64,000 nt of DNA from Gp6-AA40 sp036802945 (GTDB lineage Bacteria > Acidobacteriota > Vicinamibacteria > Vicinamibacterales > UBA2999): assembly GCA_036802945.1 (NCBI GenBank), contig DAIRVG010000001.1:159520-223519 (forward strand). Direction: 5' to 3'. The translations under genes and the position numbers were made by a program. The first letter of the stretch is position 1. The number at the start of each line of letters is the position of its first letter. Of the stretch, positions 23,961 through 32,288 are shown in pieces. Below the pieces are notes generated by a model. The model had not been told where the DNA came from, made no database searches, and saw only the letters and a program-made list of their open reading frames with translations.

Positions 23961-24893
23961 CTAACCCTCCTTGAGGATCGCGCGGATTACAAATCCGAGA
24001 TTCGCGGGCCGCTCGCCAAGCCGGCGCATGAAATAGGGGAACCATTTCCGGCCGAACGGGACGTAGACGCGCATCCGATAGCCCTTTTTCACCAAAGACG
24101 CCTGCAGATCGCGCCGTATCCCGTAGAGCATCTGGAACTCGAATCGATCTTTCGTGATTCCGCGCTTTGCGGCGTATTTCTCTGTTGCTTCCAGCAGCGC
24201 CGGGTCATGCGTACCCCAGGCAGGGTAGGTTCCCGAATCGAGAAGTATGCGCATGAGTCGGATGAAGGCCGCATCGACGTCCGCCTTATGTTGATACGCG
24301 ACCGTTGGCGGCTCTTTGTATGCCCCTTTGACCAGCCGGACACGGGCGCCAAGCTCATTCATACGCCTGACGTCCTGCTCGGTGCGAAAGAGCGCCGCCT
24401 GCAGGGCGATACCGATGTTCCGGTATTCCTGCTGCCACAACGTCTCGAAAATATCGAGCGTCAGCTGCGTCCACGGCGAGTTCTCCATGTCGATGCGGAC
24501 AAAGAATCCGTGCTTCTGGGCTGGCTCGAGGATGCGCCTCAGGTTGTCGACGCACGTCGCGCGGTCGACGCCCGCGCCGAGTTGCGTCAGCTTGAGCGAG
24601 ATATTCCGCTCGATTCCGGAGACGACGATCACCTCAAGGAGACGTCCGTACTCGCGCGTGGCCGCGGCGGCTTCTTCGAGGGTCCTCACGCTCTCTCCGA
24701 GGTAGTCGAGGGTGAGGAGCAGGCCCTGCGCCTGGATGCTGCGGGCGGCGTCGATCGCTTCCTCGATCGTTTCGCCGGCGATAAAGCGGCGCGCGAAGCC
24801 TCCGGGCGACCGCATGCCGTACGTCGACGCGAGGCGCTTCAGCAGGGCACTGTTCGACAGGGCGTAAAACAGTGCTTTCGCACCCGCGTACAT
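23961..24893 (-). CDS. Proline dehydrogenase, monofunctional
   Basis: This 310-residue FAD enzyme has the proline dehydrogenase barrel motifs: LTLDYLGESV, NISLKLTQLG, VRIDMENSPWT, RLVKGAYKEPPTV and the C-terminal YVPFGRKWFPYFMRRLGERP, which binds FAD and proline. It oxidises proline to pyrroline-5-carboxylate and feeds electrons to quinones at the membrane. The length matches the short bacterial monofunctional type, without the P5C dehydrogenase part of PutA; no P5C dehydrogenase is in the window. The PlsB-like gene upstream on the same strand is separated by two REP-like hairpins. Confidence 0.92.
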   Translation of the reverse strand: MYAGAKALFYALSNSALLKRLASTYGMRSPGGFARRFIAGETIEEAIDAARSIQAQGLLLTLDYLGESVRTLEEAAAATREYGRLLEVIVVSGIERNISLKLTQLGAGVDRATCVDNLRRILEPAQKHGFFVRIDMENSPWTQLTLDIFETLWQQEYRNIGIALQAALFRTEQDVRRMNELGARVRLVKGAYKEPPTVAYQHKADVDAAFIRLMRILLDSGTYPAWGTHDPALLEATEKYAAKRGITKDRFEFQMLYGIRRDLQASLVKKGYRMRVYVPFGRKWFPYFMRRLGERPANLGFVIRAILKEG

Positions 24894-24903
24894 TTAGGGC
24901 TCC

Positions 24904-24961
24904 GGCGGGTCCAGAAGGACCCGCCCTACGGACACGGTAGGCCGGGTCCTTTTGGACCCGG
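24904..24961. repeat. Pair of head-to-head REP-like palindromes with GTAG
   Basis: The first hairpin (24904-24912 with 24917-24925, perfect 9 bp) is followed by CTAC, that is GTAG on the minus strand. The second (24942-24949 with 24954-24961, perfect 8 bp) is preceded by GTAG at 24937-24940. The opposed pair resembles a BIME-type arrangement. Confidence 0.7.
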
Positions 24962-25014
24962 CGACCCGCCCTCCACGGCCCGGAGGCCGGGTGCTGACGG
25001 ACGCGGTTCGGTGA

Positions 25015-26133
25015 TCAATGGGTTCGGCGAGAGGGTGACGCGAGCAGGTGGTCAAGCGTGCGGGCGTAGTAGCGGAGGACATTGCGATCGCGAACACGGA
25101 TACGTCCTCGCTCAGCAACGATGATGCCGCGGGCCTCGAGCGGCTCGATCGCCTCCGCCATCGCCTCGGCGCCGGTCTGAACGCCGAGATTGGCGCCCGC
25201 TGACCGCAGCGTATCGAGCACCGCGTCTGCGCGCGACTCGAGCTCGCGTCGCGTGATCGACGGCCGCATCGCATTGGCAATCACTGCGGTCGGGAGCACC
25301 TTATGCAGCCGCCCGATCGCAGCCATGATCGCGTGCGCCAGATCCAGAACGTCGCGACGCGAGTTCGGGTCGACCCCGTCGATTGAGAGCGGCTTGCCGA
25401 ACGTGACGATGGCGCGCGAGCGATAGCCGACCGCGTAGCGCACCATCTCGGCGAGCTCGCGGCTGAATGGCCGCTGCGTCCGCTTCACGCGCTGGCGGGC
25501 GAGGACATGATCCTCGAGTACGAAGTCGTACGCCACCGCGGTCGGGACGATCACCATCGGCGACACGTCCGCGTGCAGCGCGGCATTCAGCAGTCCAGTC
25601 TTCGGGCTCTTCAGGTCGCCGCTGTAGCTGCGGCCCCCCTCAGGATAGAAGAACAGGTCATGCCGCCGAAGCAGCTCCGCCACGTACGCCTTCAGTGTGA
25701 TCAGGTACGCCGGATCCTTCGTGTTGCGGCGGACCGGCATCGCGCCAGTGATGTGGCGATGCAGCAGACCGAGCGGGCCGCCGAAGAGATTGATGCCCGC
25801 GGCAATGATCGGCGGGCGTATGCCGTTGTCGTCGAGCACGAGCGGCTCGGCAAGATAGTCGGTGTGGCTCTTGTGATTCGACGCGTACACAACGCGGCCC
25901 GCGCGCGTGGCGGCCCTGACGGTCTCGACGTTTTCGCCGAGCCGCTCGATCTTGCGCAGGATTGGATAGAGGGGATGCTTGAGCGCGCGGTAGATCGAAT
26001 ACCGCTGCGTCGTCCGCAACTCGTCGAGGTATCCGTGGATGCGCTCCCGCGCTGCACGCCCACCGTGGCTGCCCTGCAGGTAACGCTCGATTTCGTCCCG
26101 TGACAGGACCGCCTGGGTGATCTCGTCGAGCAT
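25015..26133 (-). CDS. Glycerol-3-phosphate acyltransferase-like protein (PlsB type)
   Basis: 372 residues from the ATG at 26133. Four acyltransferase blocks are visible: SNHKSHTDYL (catalytic HX4D), GAMPVRRNTKDPAYL, FFYPEGGRSYSGDLKSPKTG and VPTAVAYDF. These match PlsB blocks better than PlsC. It should acylate glycerol-3-phosphate at position 1 in phospholipid synthesis. It is much shorter than the 800-residue E. coli PlsB and keeps only the catalytic domain with a helical tail. A TTG at 26139 is another possible start; TATAGT lies 11 bases before the ATG and five before the TTG. The fused acyltransferase at 10651 could then act at position 2. Confidence 0.82.
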   Translation of the reverse strand: MLDEITQAVLSRDEIERYLQGSHGGRAARERIHGYLDELRTTQRYSIYRALKHPLYPILRKIERLGENVETVRAATRAGRVVYASNHKSHTDYLAEPLVLDDNGIRPPIIAAGINLFGGPLGLLHRHITGAMPVRRNTKDPAYLITLKAYVAELLRRHDLFFYPEGGRSYSGDLKSPKTGLLNAALHADVSPMVIVPTAVAYDFVLEDHVLARQRVKRTQRPFSRELAEMVRYAVGYRSRAIVTFGKPLSIDGVDPNSRRDVLDLAHAIMAAIGRLHKVLPTAVIANAMRPSITRRELESRADAVLDTLRSAGANLGVQTGAEAMAEAIEPLEARGIIVAERGRIRVRDRNVLRYYARTLDHLLASPSRRTH

Positions 26134-26165
26134 CGACAACGGCGACTATACCATCCTGAGACAAG

Positions 26166-26229
26166 CCACGGAGACACGGAGTCACGGAGAATTATTTGGT
26201 TCGACCTCCGTGTCTCCGTGCCTCCGTGG
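26166..26229. repeat. CCACGGAG hairpin
   Basis: Arms 26166-26189 and 26206-26229 pair at 22 of 24 positions around a 16-base loop. Each arm is itself built of CACGGAG-like words of about eight bases. It lies between the isocitrate dehydrogenase stop and the PlsB-like gene start. A near-identical arm occurs at 51071. Confidence 0.75.
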
Positions 26230-26235
26230 CCCGTT

Positions 26236-27243
26236 TCATGCCGCTAGCCTGCGGCAGATGGCGGTGGTGAATTCGGTTGTGCTCGCGGTGCCGCCGAGAT
26301 CACGCGTGCGGACCTTGTCGTCGGTCAGCACGGCGCCAAGCGCTTTCATGATCCGATCGGCCATCGGTGCTTCGCCGATGTGGCGCAGCATGAGCAGCGC
26401 GGACAGCAGCAGTGCCATGGGGTTGGCCAGGTTGCGGCCGGCGATATCCGGCGCGCTGCCGTGAACGGCTTCGAAGACACCGATCTCGACGCCGAGGTTC
26501 GCGGCAGGCACGACGCCGAGTCCGCCGACGAGGCCCGCACAGAGATCCGACACGATGTCGCCGTACAGGTTCGGCATGACCAGCATGTCGAACTGCTCGG
26601 GCTTCATCACCAGGTGCATGCACGCCGCGTCTACAATCAGGTCGTCCTGCGTGATGTCCGGATACAGCGCGCCCACGTTCTGGACGCACTTCAGGAAAAG
26701 GCCATCACCAAGCTTCATGATGTTTGCCTTGTGCACCGCCGTGACGCGCCTGCGGCCGTGCCGCCGCGCGTACTCGAACGCGAACGCCGCGATGCGCGTC
26801 GACGCCTTCTCAGTGATGATCTTGAGGCTCTCGATGACGCCAGGAACGACTTCGTGCTCGAGGCCGGAGTAGAGGTCCTCGGTGTTCTCCCGCACGATGA
26901 CGAGATCAACGTCTTCGTACCGCGACGGGACCGACGGAATGTTCCAGACCGGTCGAAGATTCGCGAAGAGCTCCAGCGCTTGTCGCAGGCCCACATTCAC
27001 GCTCGTGAAGCCGCCGCCAACCGGCGTCATTACCGGCCCCTTGAGCGCTACCTTGTTCCGTGTAATCGAGTCGAGCAGTTCCACCGGCAGCGTGGATCCA
27101 TGTTGCTCGAGTGCGGTCGCGCCGGCCGAGCACGATTCCCACTCGACGTCGAGCCCTGCGGTCTCGAGGATCTTGACGACGGCGCTGCTGATTTCCGGGC
27201 CGATGCCATCGCCGGCGATCAGCGTGATGCGATGCTTAGCCAT
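26236..27243 (-). CDS. NAD-type isocitrate dehydrogenase (isocitrate/isopropylmalate family)
   Basis: 335 residues from the ATG at 27243. It contains the family opening ITLIAGDGIGPEI, RENTEDLYSGLEH, the catalytic VHKANIMKLGDGLF, the metal Asp region NLYGDIVSDL and GVFEAVHGSAPDIAGRN. RENTEDLYSG with KANIMK is the isocitrate dehydrogenase pattern rather than isopropylmalate dehydrogenase, so it should oxidise isocitrate to 2-oxoglutarate, probably with NAD. An in-frame ATG at 27264 would add MAGGESR; the family usually begins MAKHRITLI. It is co-directional with the DUF4149 gene just upstream, with a small gap. Confidence 0.88.
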   Translation of the reverse strand: MAKHRITLIAGDGIGPEISSAVVKILETAGLDVEWESCSAGATALEQHGSTLPVELLDSITRNKVALKGPVMTPVGGGFTSVNVGLRQALELFANLRPVWNIPSVPSRYEDVDLVIVRENTEDLYSGLEHEVVPGVIESLKIITEKASTRIAAFAFEYARRHGRRRVTAVHKANIMKLGDGLFLKCVQNVGALYPDITQDDLIVDAACMHLVMKPEQFDMLVMPNLYGDIVSDLCAGLVGGLGVVPAANLGVEIGVFEAVHGSAPDIAGRNLANPMALLLSALLMLRHIGEAPMADRIMKALGAVLTDDKVRTRDLGGTASTTEFTTAICRRLAA

Positions 27244-27274
27244 TCGGCTTTCGCCACCCGCCATCTTGCATCGG

Positions 27275-27763
27275 CTATTCCCTCGCCTCCCAATAGAGCA
27301 GCACCAGCGCGGCCGCGATGTTGAACATCATGAGGCGTGTGGAGAGCACATGCAGCGCGTCGAAGCGGGCTCGCCGATTGTCACCCGCTGGAAGCCGCGA
27401 CGGGAGTGCGCCCGCTTCTGCCTGCACCGCCTCGATTTGGTGCAGGACGACCTTGCCCGAATAGAGCGCGACCGCGAGCATGACGGTAGCGATGATCGCG
27501 CGCACGCCGACATGCGCTGGTCGGGGACCGAGCACGCGCATCGCCGCCAGCGTGACGAGGAGCAGTCCGCCGGCGATGTAGGCGACGTAGTGGAAGCGGG
27601 CCAGCGTCGCGCCGAACACGGTACCCGCGAGCTCGCGGCCGGTAGCCGGCACGCTGGCCTGCAGCACCTGGAACGTCGTCGGCGCCACCACAGCGCCCAG
27701 AATCACCATTCCGCCCAGCCAGACGACGAGCGCGAGCACGTAGACATACCGGAGCGCGAGCAT
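27275..27763 (-). CDS. DUF4149-like membrane protein
   Basis: A 162-residue protein with four hydrophobic segments. It opens LRYVYVLALVVWLGGMVILG, has a central ARFHYVAYIAGG segment and ends with LHVLSTRLMMFNIAAAL, the pattern of DUF4149/TMEM205-like proteins. Function is unknown in bacteria. The start at 27763 lies six bases after a perfect TATAAT (27775-27770), so the mRNA is probably leaderless; a longer in-frame extension upstream has no family similarity and is rejected. Confidence 0.8.
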   Translation of the reverse strand: MLALRYVYVLALVVWLGGMVILGAVVAPTTFQVLQASVPATGRELAGTVFGATLARFHYVAYIAGGLLLVTLAAMRVLGPRPAHVGVRAIIATVMLAVALYSGKVVLHQIEAVQAEAGALPSRLPAGDNRRARFDALHVLSTRLMMFNIAAALVLLYWEARE

Positions 27764-27769
27764 CAGACG

Positions 27770-27775
27770 ATTATA
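27770..27775 (-). promoter_or_regulatory. TATAAT -10 box of the DUF4149 gene
   Basis: Minus-strand consensus TATAAT ends six bases before the ATG at 27763, and there is no Shine-Dalgarno. Confidence 0.5.
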
Positions 27776-27792
27776 GTTTGGGGGGGCGCGGC

Positions 27793-27924
27793 CTATGCCG
27801 GGTGAGCTTCGAGACACTCGCGCACCGATCTCGCGAGCGCGGTGGCGGTAAACGGCTTCGGCAGGAAGCACGGTCCTTGCACATGTGCGCGGGTGCGCAC
27901 GACCTGGGCGAATCGGTTACAGCG
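27793..27924 (-). pseudogene. Remnant of a response-regulator receiver domain C-terminus
   Basis: Between the DUF4149 gene and the sigma-54 regulator the minus strand encodes RCNRFAQVVRTR, GPCFLPKPFTATALARSV and RECLEAHPA before a stop at 27795-27793. FLPKPF followed by LARSVRECL is the usual last strand, lysine turn and last helix of a receiver domain, as at the end of the hybrid kinase nearby. A stop lies upstream and no start or earlier receiver sequence is seen, so I read it as a degraded leftover of a kinase or regulator gene. Confidence 0.45.
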
Positions 27925-27961
27925 CGCCTACGGCACCGGACGGTGATGCCCCCCTTACCTT

Positions 27962-29314
27962 TCAGGGGGCCATCTCGTCGATGCGGCGGTACAGCGCCCT
28001 GCGGCTGATGCCGAGGCGGCGCGCCGCCTCGGACTTGTTGCCACCGGCTTCATCGAGGACGCGTTCGATTTGGTGATGTTGGAGGGTCGAAAGTCGATCG
28101 TCGGGTACCGCATCAGGCGCCGGCATGGCAGGCGGTGCTGACAGCGCCGAGCTCAGTTCACGTTCGGTGATCACCCCCGCCTCGCAGAGAATGCACGCGC
28201 GCTCGATGACATTGCGCAGCTCGCGAACGTTGCCCTGCCACGCGGCGTGCTGCAGCAGGCGCTCGGCAGCCGGGCTGATGCTCGTGACGGGACGCTTCAG
28301 ACGCCGCGCACAGTCCTTGGTGAAATGCGCGCTGAGATACGGAATATCTTCGCGCCGCTCGCGGAGAGCGGGCACTTGGATCTCGATGATGCTCAATCGA
28401 TAGAACAGGTCCGTGCGGAACCGGCCCGTTGCGGCTTCCGCCCTGAGGTTGCGGTTGGTGGCGGCAATGACGTGTACATCAACGCGCCGCGTCTCGAGCG
28501 AGCCGACGCGCTGCACCTCACCGTTCTCTACAGCTCGGAGAAGCTTGGACTGCAGCGCCAGCGGCAACTCCCCGGCCTCATCGAGGAAGATCGTTCCGCC
28601 GTCGGCATGTTCGAAGAGACCGACGGTCGTATCGATCGCGCCGGTGAATGCGCCGCGGACATGACCGAACAACTCGCTCTCGAACAGGCTCTCGACGACG
28701 GCGGAGCAGTTCACCGTGACGAACCGCTTGGTGCGCCGTGGACCGAGATTGTGCAGCGCCTTGGCCACCAGCTCTTTTCCCGTCCCGGTCTCACCGGTGA
28801 TCAGCACAGTGCGAACGTGCGGCGCAAAGCGGCGCAAGGAATCGAATAACTGCTGCATCCCCGCGCTCGGGCCGATCATCCCTTCGCACTCGAAGTCCAC
28901 CGCGACATCCGCCTCGATGGCGAGGAGACGCTCCCGGCGCCGGATGCCGTCGACCACGCCCGTCAGCAGGCGGATCAGTCGATCGAAGTCGAGCGGCTTC
29001 TGGAGATAGTCCAGTGCGCCGAGTTTCACGGCGTCGATGGCCGTGTCGATCGTCGGCCTCCCGGTCATCAGGATCACCTGACACTCCGGATCCGCAGCGC
29101 GAATCGCCTTGAGCACGTCAAGGCCGCAGATGTCTGGCATCTGGAGATCGACGAGAGCGACATCAGGATCGAGCGCGGAGAGGCCCGAGAGCGCGGTCAC
29201 CGCATTCGCGCTCGTCTCGACCTCGAAGCCGGCTTGACGGGCGAATCGCTCGACAATGGCAAGGATCTGTGGCTCGTCGTCGATGACGAGCAGCAGCGGC
29301 GGCACTTGCGTCAT
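27962..29314 (-). CDS. Sigma-54-dependent response regulator (NtrC family)
   Basis: 450 residues: a receiver domain (1-120) with acidic pair IDDE, phospho-Asp in LVDLQMP and Lys in LQKPLDF. An AAA+ domain (about 145-375) has Walker A GETGTGKE, the sigma-54 contact loop GAFTGA and Walker B GTIFLDEAGELP. A Fis-type helix-turn-helix ends in KSEAARRLGISRRALYRRID. All activity motifs are intact, so it should be a phosphorylation-controlled activator of RpoN promoters. The hybrid kinase gene lies 165 bp upstream on the same strand and is its likely partner. I found no convincing sigma-54 promoter inside the window. Confidence 0.93.
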   Translation of the reverse strand: MTQVPPLLLVIDDEPQILAIVERFARQAGFEVETSANAVTALSGLSALDPDVALVDLQMPDICGLDVLKAIRAADPECQVILMTGRPTIDTAIDAVKLGALDYLQKPLDFDRLIRLLTGVVDGIRRRERLLAIEADVAVDFECEGMIGPSAGMQQLFDSLRRFAPHVRTVLITGETGTGKELVAKALHNLGPRRTKRFVTVNCSAVVESLFESELFGHVRGAFTGAIDTTVGLFEHADGGTIFLDEAGELPLALQSKLLRAVENGEVQRVGSLETRRVDVHVIAATNRNLRAEAATGRFRTDLFYRLSIIEIQVPALRERREDIPYLSAHFTKDCARRLKRPVTSISPAAERLLQHAAWQGNVRELRNVIERACILCEAGVITERELSSALSAPPAMPAPDAVPDDRLSTLQHHQIERVLDEAGGNKSEAARRLGISRRALYRRIDEMAP

Positions 29315-29479
29315 GCGTTCATGCCCTCAGGAGCTCGTTCTGGAAGTCCGTGCGGACTGCGCGTTGAAGGCGACGTCCGGGCCAGCCGAGCGTCTGGCGC
29401 AGTGGCTCAGCCATCCAGAATGTCGATGGAGAACATGTCATCGCCGCGCGTGACGCGACGATCGCGCGTGAGACACGTC

Positions 29480-32086
29480 TCATCGATCGAGCACGTCGCG
29501 AACTTTCCGCAGGAGTCCGTCGTTGCTGAACGGCTTCTGCAGAAACGCCGTTTCAGGATCGAGCATTCCCTCGCGCTTCACCATGTCGTCCGTATAGCCG
29601 GACATGTAGAGCACCTTCAGTTGCGGGTGCCGTTCGGCGAGCATTCTGTACAGCGTCGGCCCTGTCGCTCCTGGCATGATCACGTCGCTGATCAACAGCA
29701 CGACGTCGTCGGTGCAGAACGCGGCCGCCGCTTCAGGATTCGACGCGTCAATGACGCAATAGCCCGCGCGTTCCAGGATCAAGCGCGTCAGGAAACGCAC
29801 CGCCGCCTCGTCCTCGACGACCAGCACGGTCTCCGTTCCACCCGACGGCCCGGGCCGTGGCTCTTGCGTAATCGTGGCTTTGTCAGCATCCCGTTCCGCG
29901 CGCGGCAGGTACATCTTGAACGCGGCACCGCGGCCTGGCTCGCTGTACACCCAGACGTAGCCGCCGCTCTGCTTGACGATGCCGTACACCGTTGCCAGGC
30001 CGAGACCAGTGCCCTTGCCACGTTCTTTCGTGGTGAAGAACGGCTCGAACACACGGCGTCTCGTCGCGTCGCTCATGCCGATGCCTGTGTCGCTCACCAC
30101 GAGCATGACGTATGGACCGGGCCGCAGCACGACAAGGTGCTGCGTGGCGTACGTCTCGTCGAGGTCAACATTGGCTGTCGAAATCGACATCGTGCCGCCA
30201 CCCGGCATCGCGTCGCGCGCGTTCACGGCAAGGTTGATGATGACCTGTTCGAGCTGGGTTTTGTCGGCGAGCACGGGCGAGAGATCGGAATTCAGGCTCG
30301 TCACCAGGTGGATGTGCTCGCCAATCAGCCGGCGCAGCAACTGGCTGGTGTCCAGGACCAGCTCGTTCAGATTCACCGGTGTCGGCTGGAGCATCTGCTG
30401 GCGACTGAAAGCGAGCAGCTGCCGGGTCAGGCCGGCGGCGCGTTCCGCCGCATCATGAATCTCGTGGACGTCCCGCCGGCGCACGTCATCCGCTGAGAGG
30501 GAGTCGTCGAGGAGCTTGGTGTACCCCAGGATCGCGGTGAGCAGGTTGTTGAAATCGTGCGCGATGCCGCCCGCGAGCTGGCCGATCGCTTCCATCTTCT
30601 GCGCCTGCCGCAGCTGCGTCTCGAGCGTCTTTCTCCCGGTGACGTCCATCGCGACGCCGAGAAAGCTCGCCGCGCCTCCGCCTTCTCCGTAGACCACTCG
30701 CGCAGTTTCCTCGATCCACCGCACGCTGCCATCGGGCAGGATGGAACGGTATTCGACGAAGAACTCGTCCTGGTGGTCCTCAGTGGCCTGCGAGATGGCG
30801 TCACGAACCAACTGGCGATCGTCCGGATGCACGACCTCATAAAATTCTTCGATCGTGCGCGGGGCCTGCCCGGGCGTGAGGCCGAAGATGCTGGCCATCG
30901 TGTCCGACCAGGTGAGGCGGTTGGTCGCGATGTCAACTTCCCAGATGCCCGTGTGCGCCGCGCCGAGCGCGAAGTGCGTGTCGTCGTGGCTTTGCTTCAA
31001 CGCGCCGTACGCGCGTGCCACCTCGCTCGTCATGCCGTTGAACGCTTCGGCGAGGCGGCCGATTTCATCCGCGCGAGTCGTGACGATTCGCCCGGAGTAG
31101 TCGCCATTGCCGATGCGCGCGACCACAGCGGACAGCTCGCGGAGCGGCCGCGTTACGCCGATGGACACCGCGGCTACCAGACCCACGCCGACCACGAGGA
31201 AGATGAGCGCGAGGCCGACCATCCTGTTGAGCACACGCTGAGCCGGCGCAACGATGCGCGACTCCGGGAACTCGACCCACGCGGCCCATGACGTGTTCGT
31301 GATGGGCGTGACGGCGCCCAGGTAACGGCCCTCGGCGCCAGAACCGTATCCGCGCACGCCTCGGTGCGCGAGGTCGACCGGCGGAGCGTGAATCACGCGC
31401 GAAAAATCAGTCCAGACGCCACCAGCCAGGTTGCCGATCGCAACACGGGCACCGTCACCGACGAGCCGGTCGAGGATACCTGGAGGATTCACGACGAACG
31501 TCGAGCGTGTGACCAGATAACCGAGCAGCCCCGGAGCGGCGCCGGACCCAGCTGTCGACGCGTCCTGAATCGCAGTGACGTTTTCAGAGAATACGACTTC
31601 GTTGTCCCGTGTCTGGAGCGCACTGAGTCCGGCAGCCGTGGGGGCTTTGCCCCCTGGTAGACGTCTCGCCTGGGGGTTCCTGGTCGTAGCGGCCAGCTGA
31701 ACATCGAGCATTAGAGCCCCATCGGGGGTCCATAGTTCGAACCGCATTGGAGACGCTGTAGCGCGGGTCTCGAGCTCGCGGCGGACCGCCGCCTCGCTCG
31801 CAGGTGTGCCGTATTTCAGGTACGTTCGAATGTCCGGACCGGTCTCGAACCGTCGCCGCTCCTCCGCGCCTTCGACACTCGGTTGTGCGAACAAATCCGC
31901 GATCTGATCAGCCGCTGCCTGCGCGCGTTCGCTCCCAGTGCGCAGCAGTGATACCCGGACTTCACGATAGGCCAGGGTGACGAAAGTGGCCAGAACGAGG
32001 GCCATCAGCAGAGCTAGGAGAAGCGGTAACCGCAGGCGCAACGACTGCCACACGCGGACGTCGTTTCGAATCCCGCCCGCCTGCAT
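29480..32086 (-). CDS. Hybrid sensor histidine kinase (HAMP-PAS-HisKA-HATPase-REC)
   Basis: 868 residues. A first membrane helix near residues 15-33, an extracytoplasmic sensor to about 275 and a second helix (about 290-312) lead into HAMP. A PAS domain follows with GIWEVDIATNRLTWSD. The phospho-acceptor box is AGGIAHDFNNLLTAILG; the ATPase shows NLAVNARDAMPGGG, SDTGIGM and GKGTGLGLATVYGIVKQSGG; the receiver has VVEDE, LISDVIMPG and FLQKPF. It should sense an envelope signal and pass phosphate within itself and to a regulator, most likely the sigma-54 protein downstream. A short proline/glycine-rich stretch near residues 132-152 looks like a repeat insertion in the sensor part. Confidence 0.93.
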   Translation of the reverse strand: MQAGGIRNDVRVWQSLRLRLPLLLALLMALVLATFVTLAYREVRVSLLRTGSERAQAAADQIADLFAQPSVEGAEERRRFETGPDIRTYLKYGTPASEAAVRRELETRATASPMRFELWTPDGALMLDVQLAATTRNPQARRLPGGKAPTAAGLSALQTRDNEVVFSENVTAIQDASTAGSGAAPGLLGYLVTRSTFVVNPPGILDRLVGDGARVAIGNLAGGVWTDFSRVIHAPPVDLAHRGVRGYGSGAEGRYLGAVTPITNTSWAAWVEFPESRIVAPAQRVLNRMVGLALIFLVVGVGLVAAVSIGVTRPLRELSAVVARIGNGDYSGRIVTTRADEIGRLAEAFNGMTSEVARAYGALKQSHDDTHFALGAAHTGIWEVDIATNRLTWSDTMASIFGLTPGQAPRTIEEFYEVVHPDDRQLVRDAISQATEDHQDEFFVEYRSILPDGSVRWIEETARVVYGEGGGAASFLGVAMDVTGRKTLETQLRQAQKMEAIGQLAGGIAHDFNNLLTAILGYTKLLDDSLSADDVRRRDVHEIHDAAERAAGLTRQLLAFSRQQMLQPTPVNLNELVLDTSQLLRRLIGEHIHLVTSLNSDLSPVLADKTQLEQVIINLAVNARDAMPGGGTMSISTANVDLDETYATQHLVVLRPGPYVMLVVSDTGIGMSDATRRRVFEPFFTTKERGKGTGLGLATVYGIVKQSGGYVWVYSEPGRGAAFKMYLPRAERDADKATITQEPRPGPSGGTETVLVVEDEAAVRFLTRLILERAGYCVIDASNPEAAAAFCTDDVVLLISDVIMPGATGPTLYRMLAERHPQLKVLYMSGYTDDMVKREGMLDPETAFLQKPFSNDGLLRKVRDVLDR

Positions 32087-32288
32087 TCGATTGTTTACCC
32101 CTGACTGTCCCCGGTTCCCCGGCGGGGAACGATCTCAGGATGGTGTCAGACCACAGTAGGACATAAAGAACAGGATCTCTGTTCCGAAATGAACACTTGA
32201 TTTGAAAGCGGGCGCCGCAGGTTGCCCGGTCGGGGCGGGTTCCGACCATCTGCTAGACTTGGCGGCGTCTTTCCGGAGGTCCTTTTTC

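Noticed and set aside
29234..30496. 420-codon plus-strand frame opposite the hybrid kinase
   Set aside because: Antisense shadow of HATPase and receiver domains; composition is His/Arg-rich and unlike neighbours.
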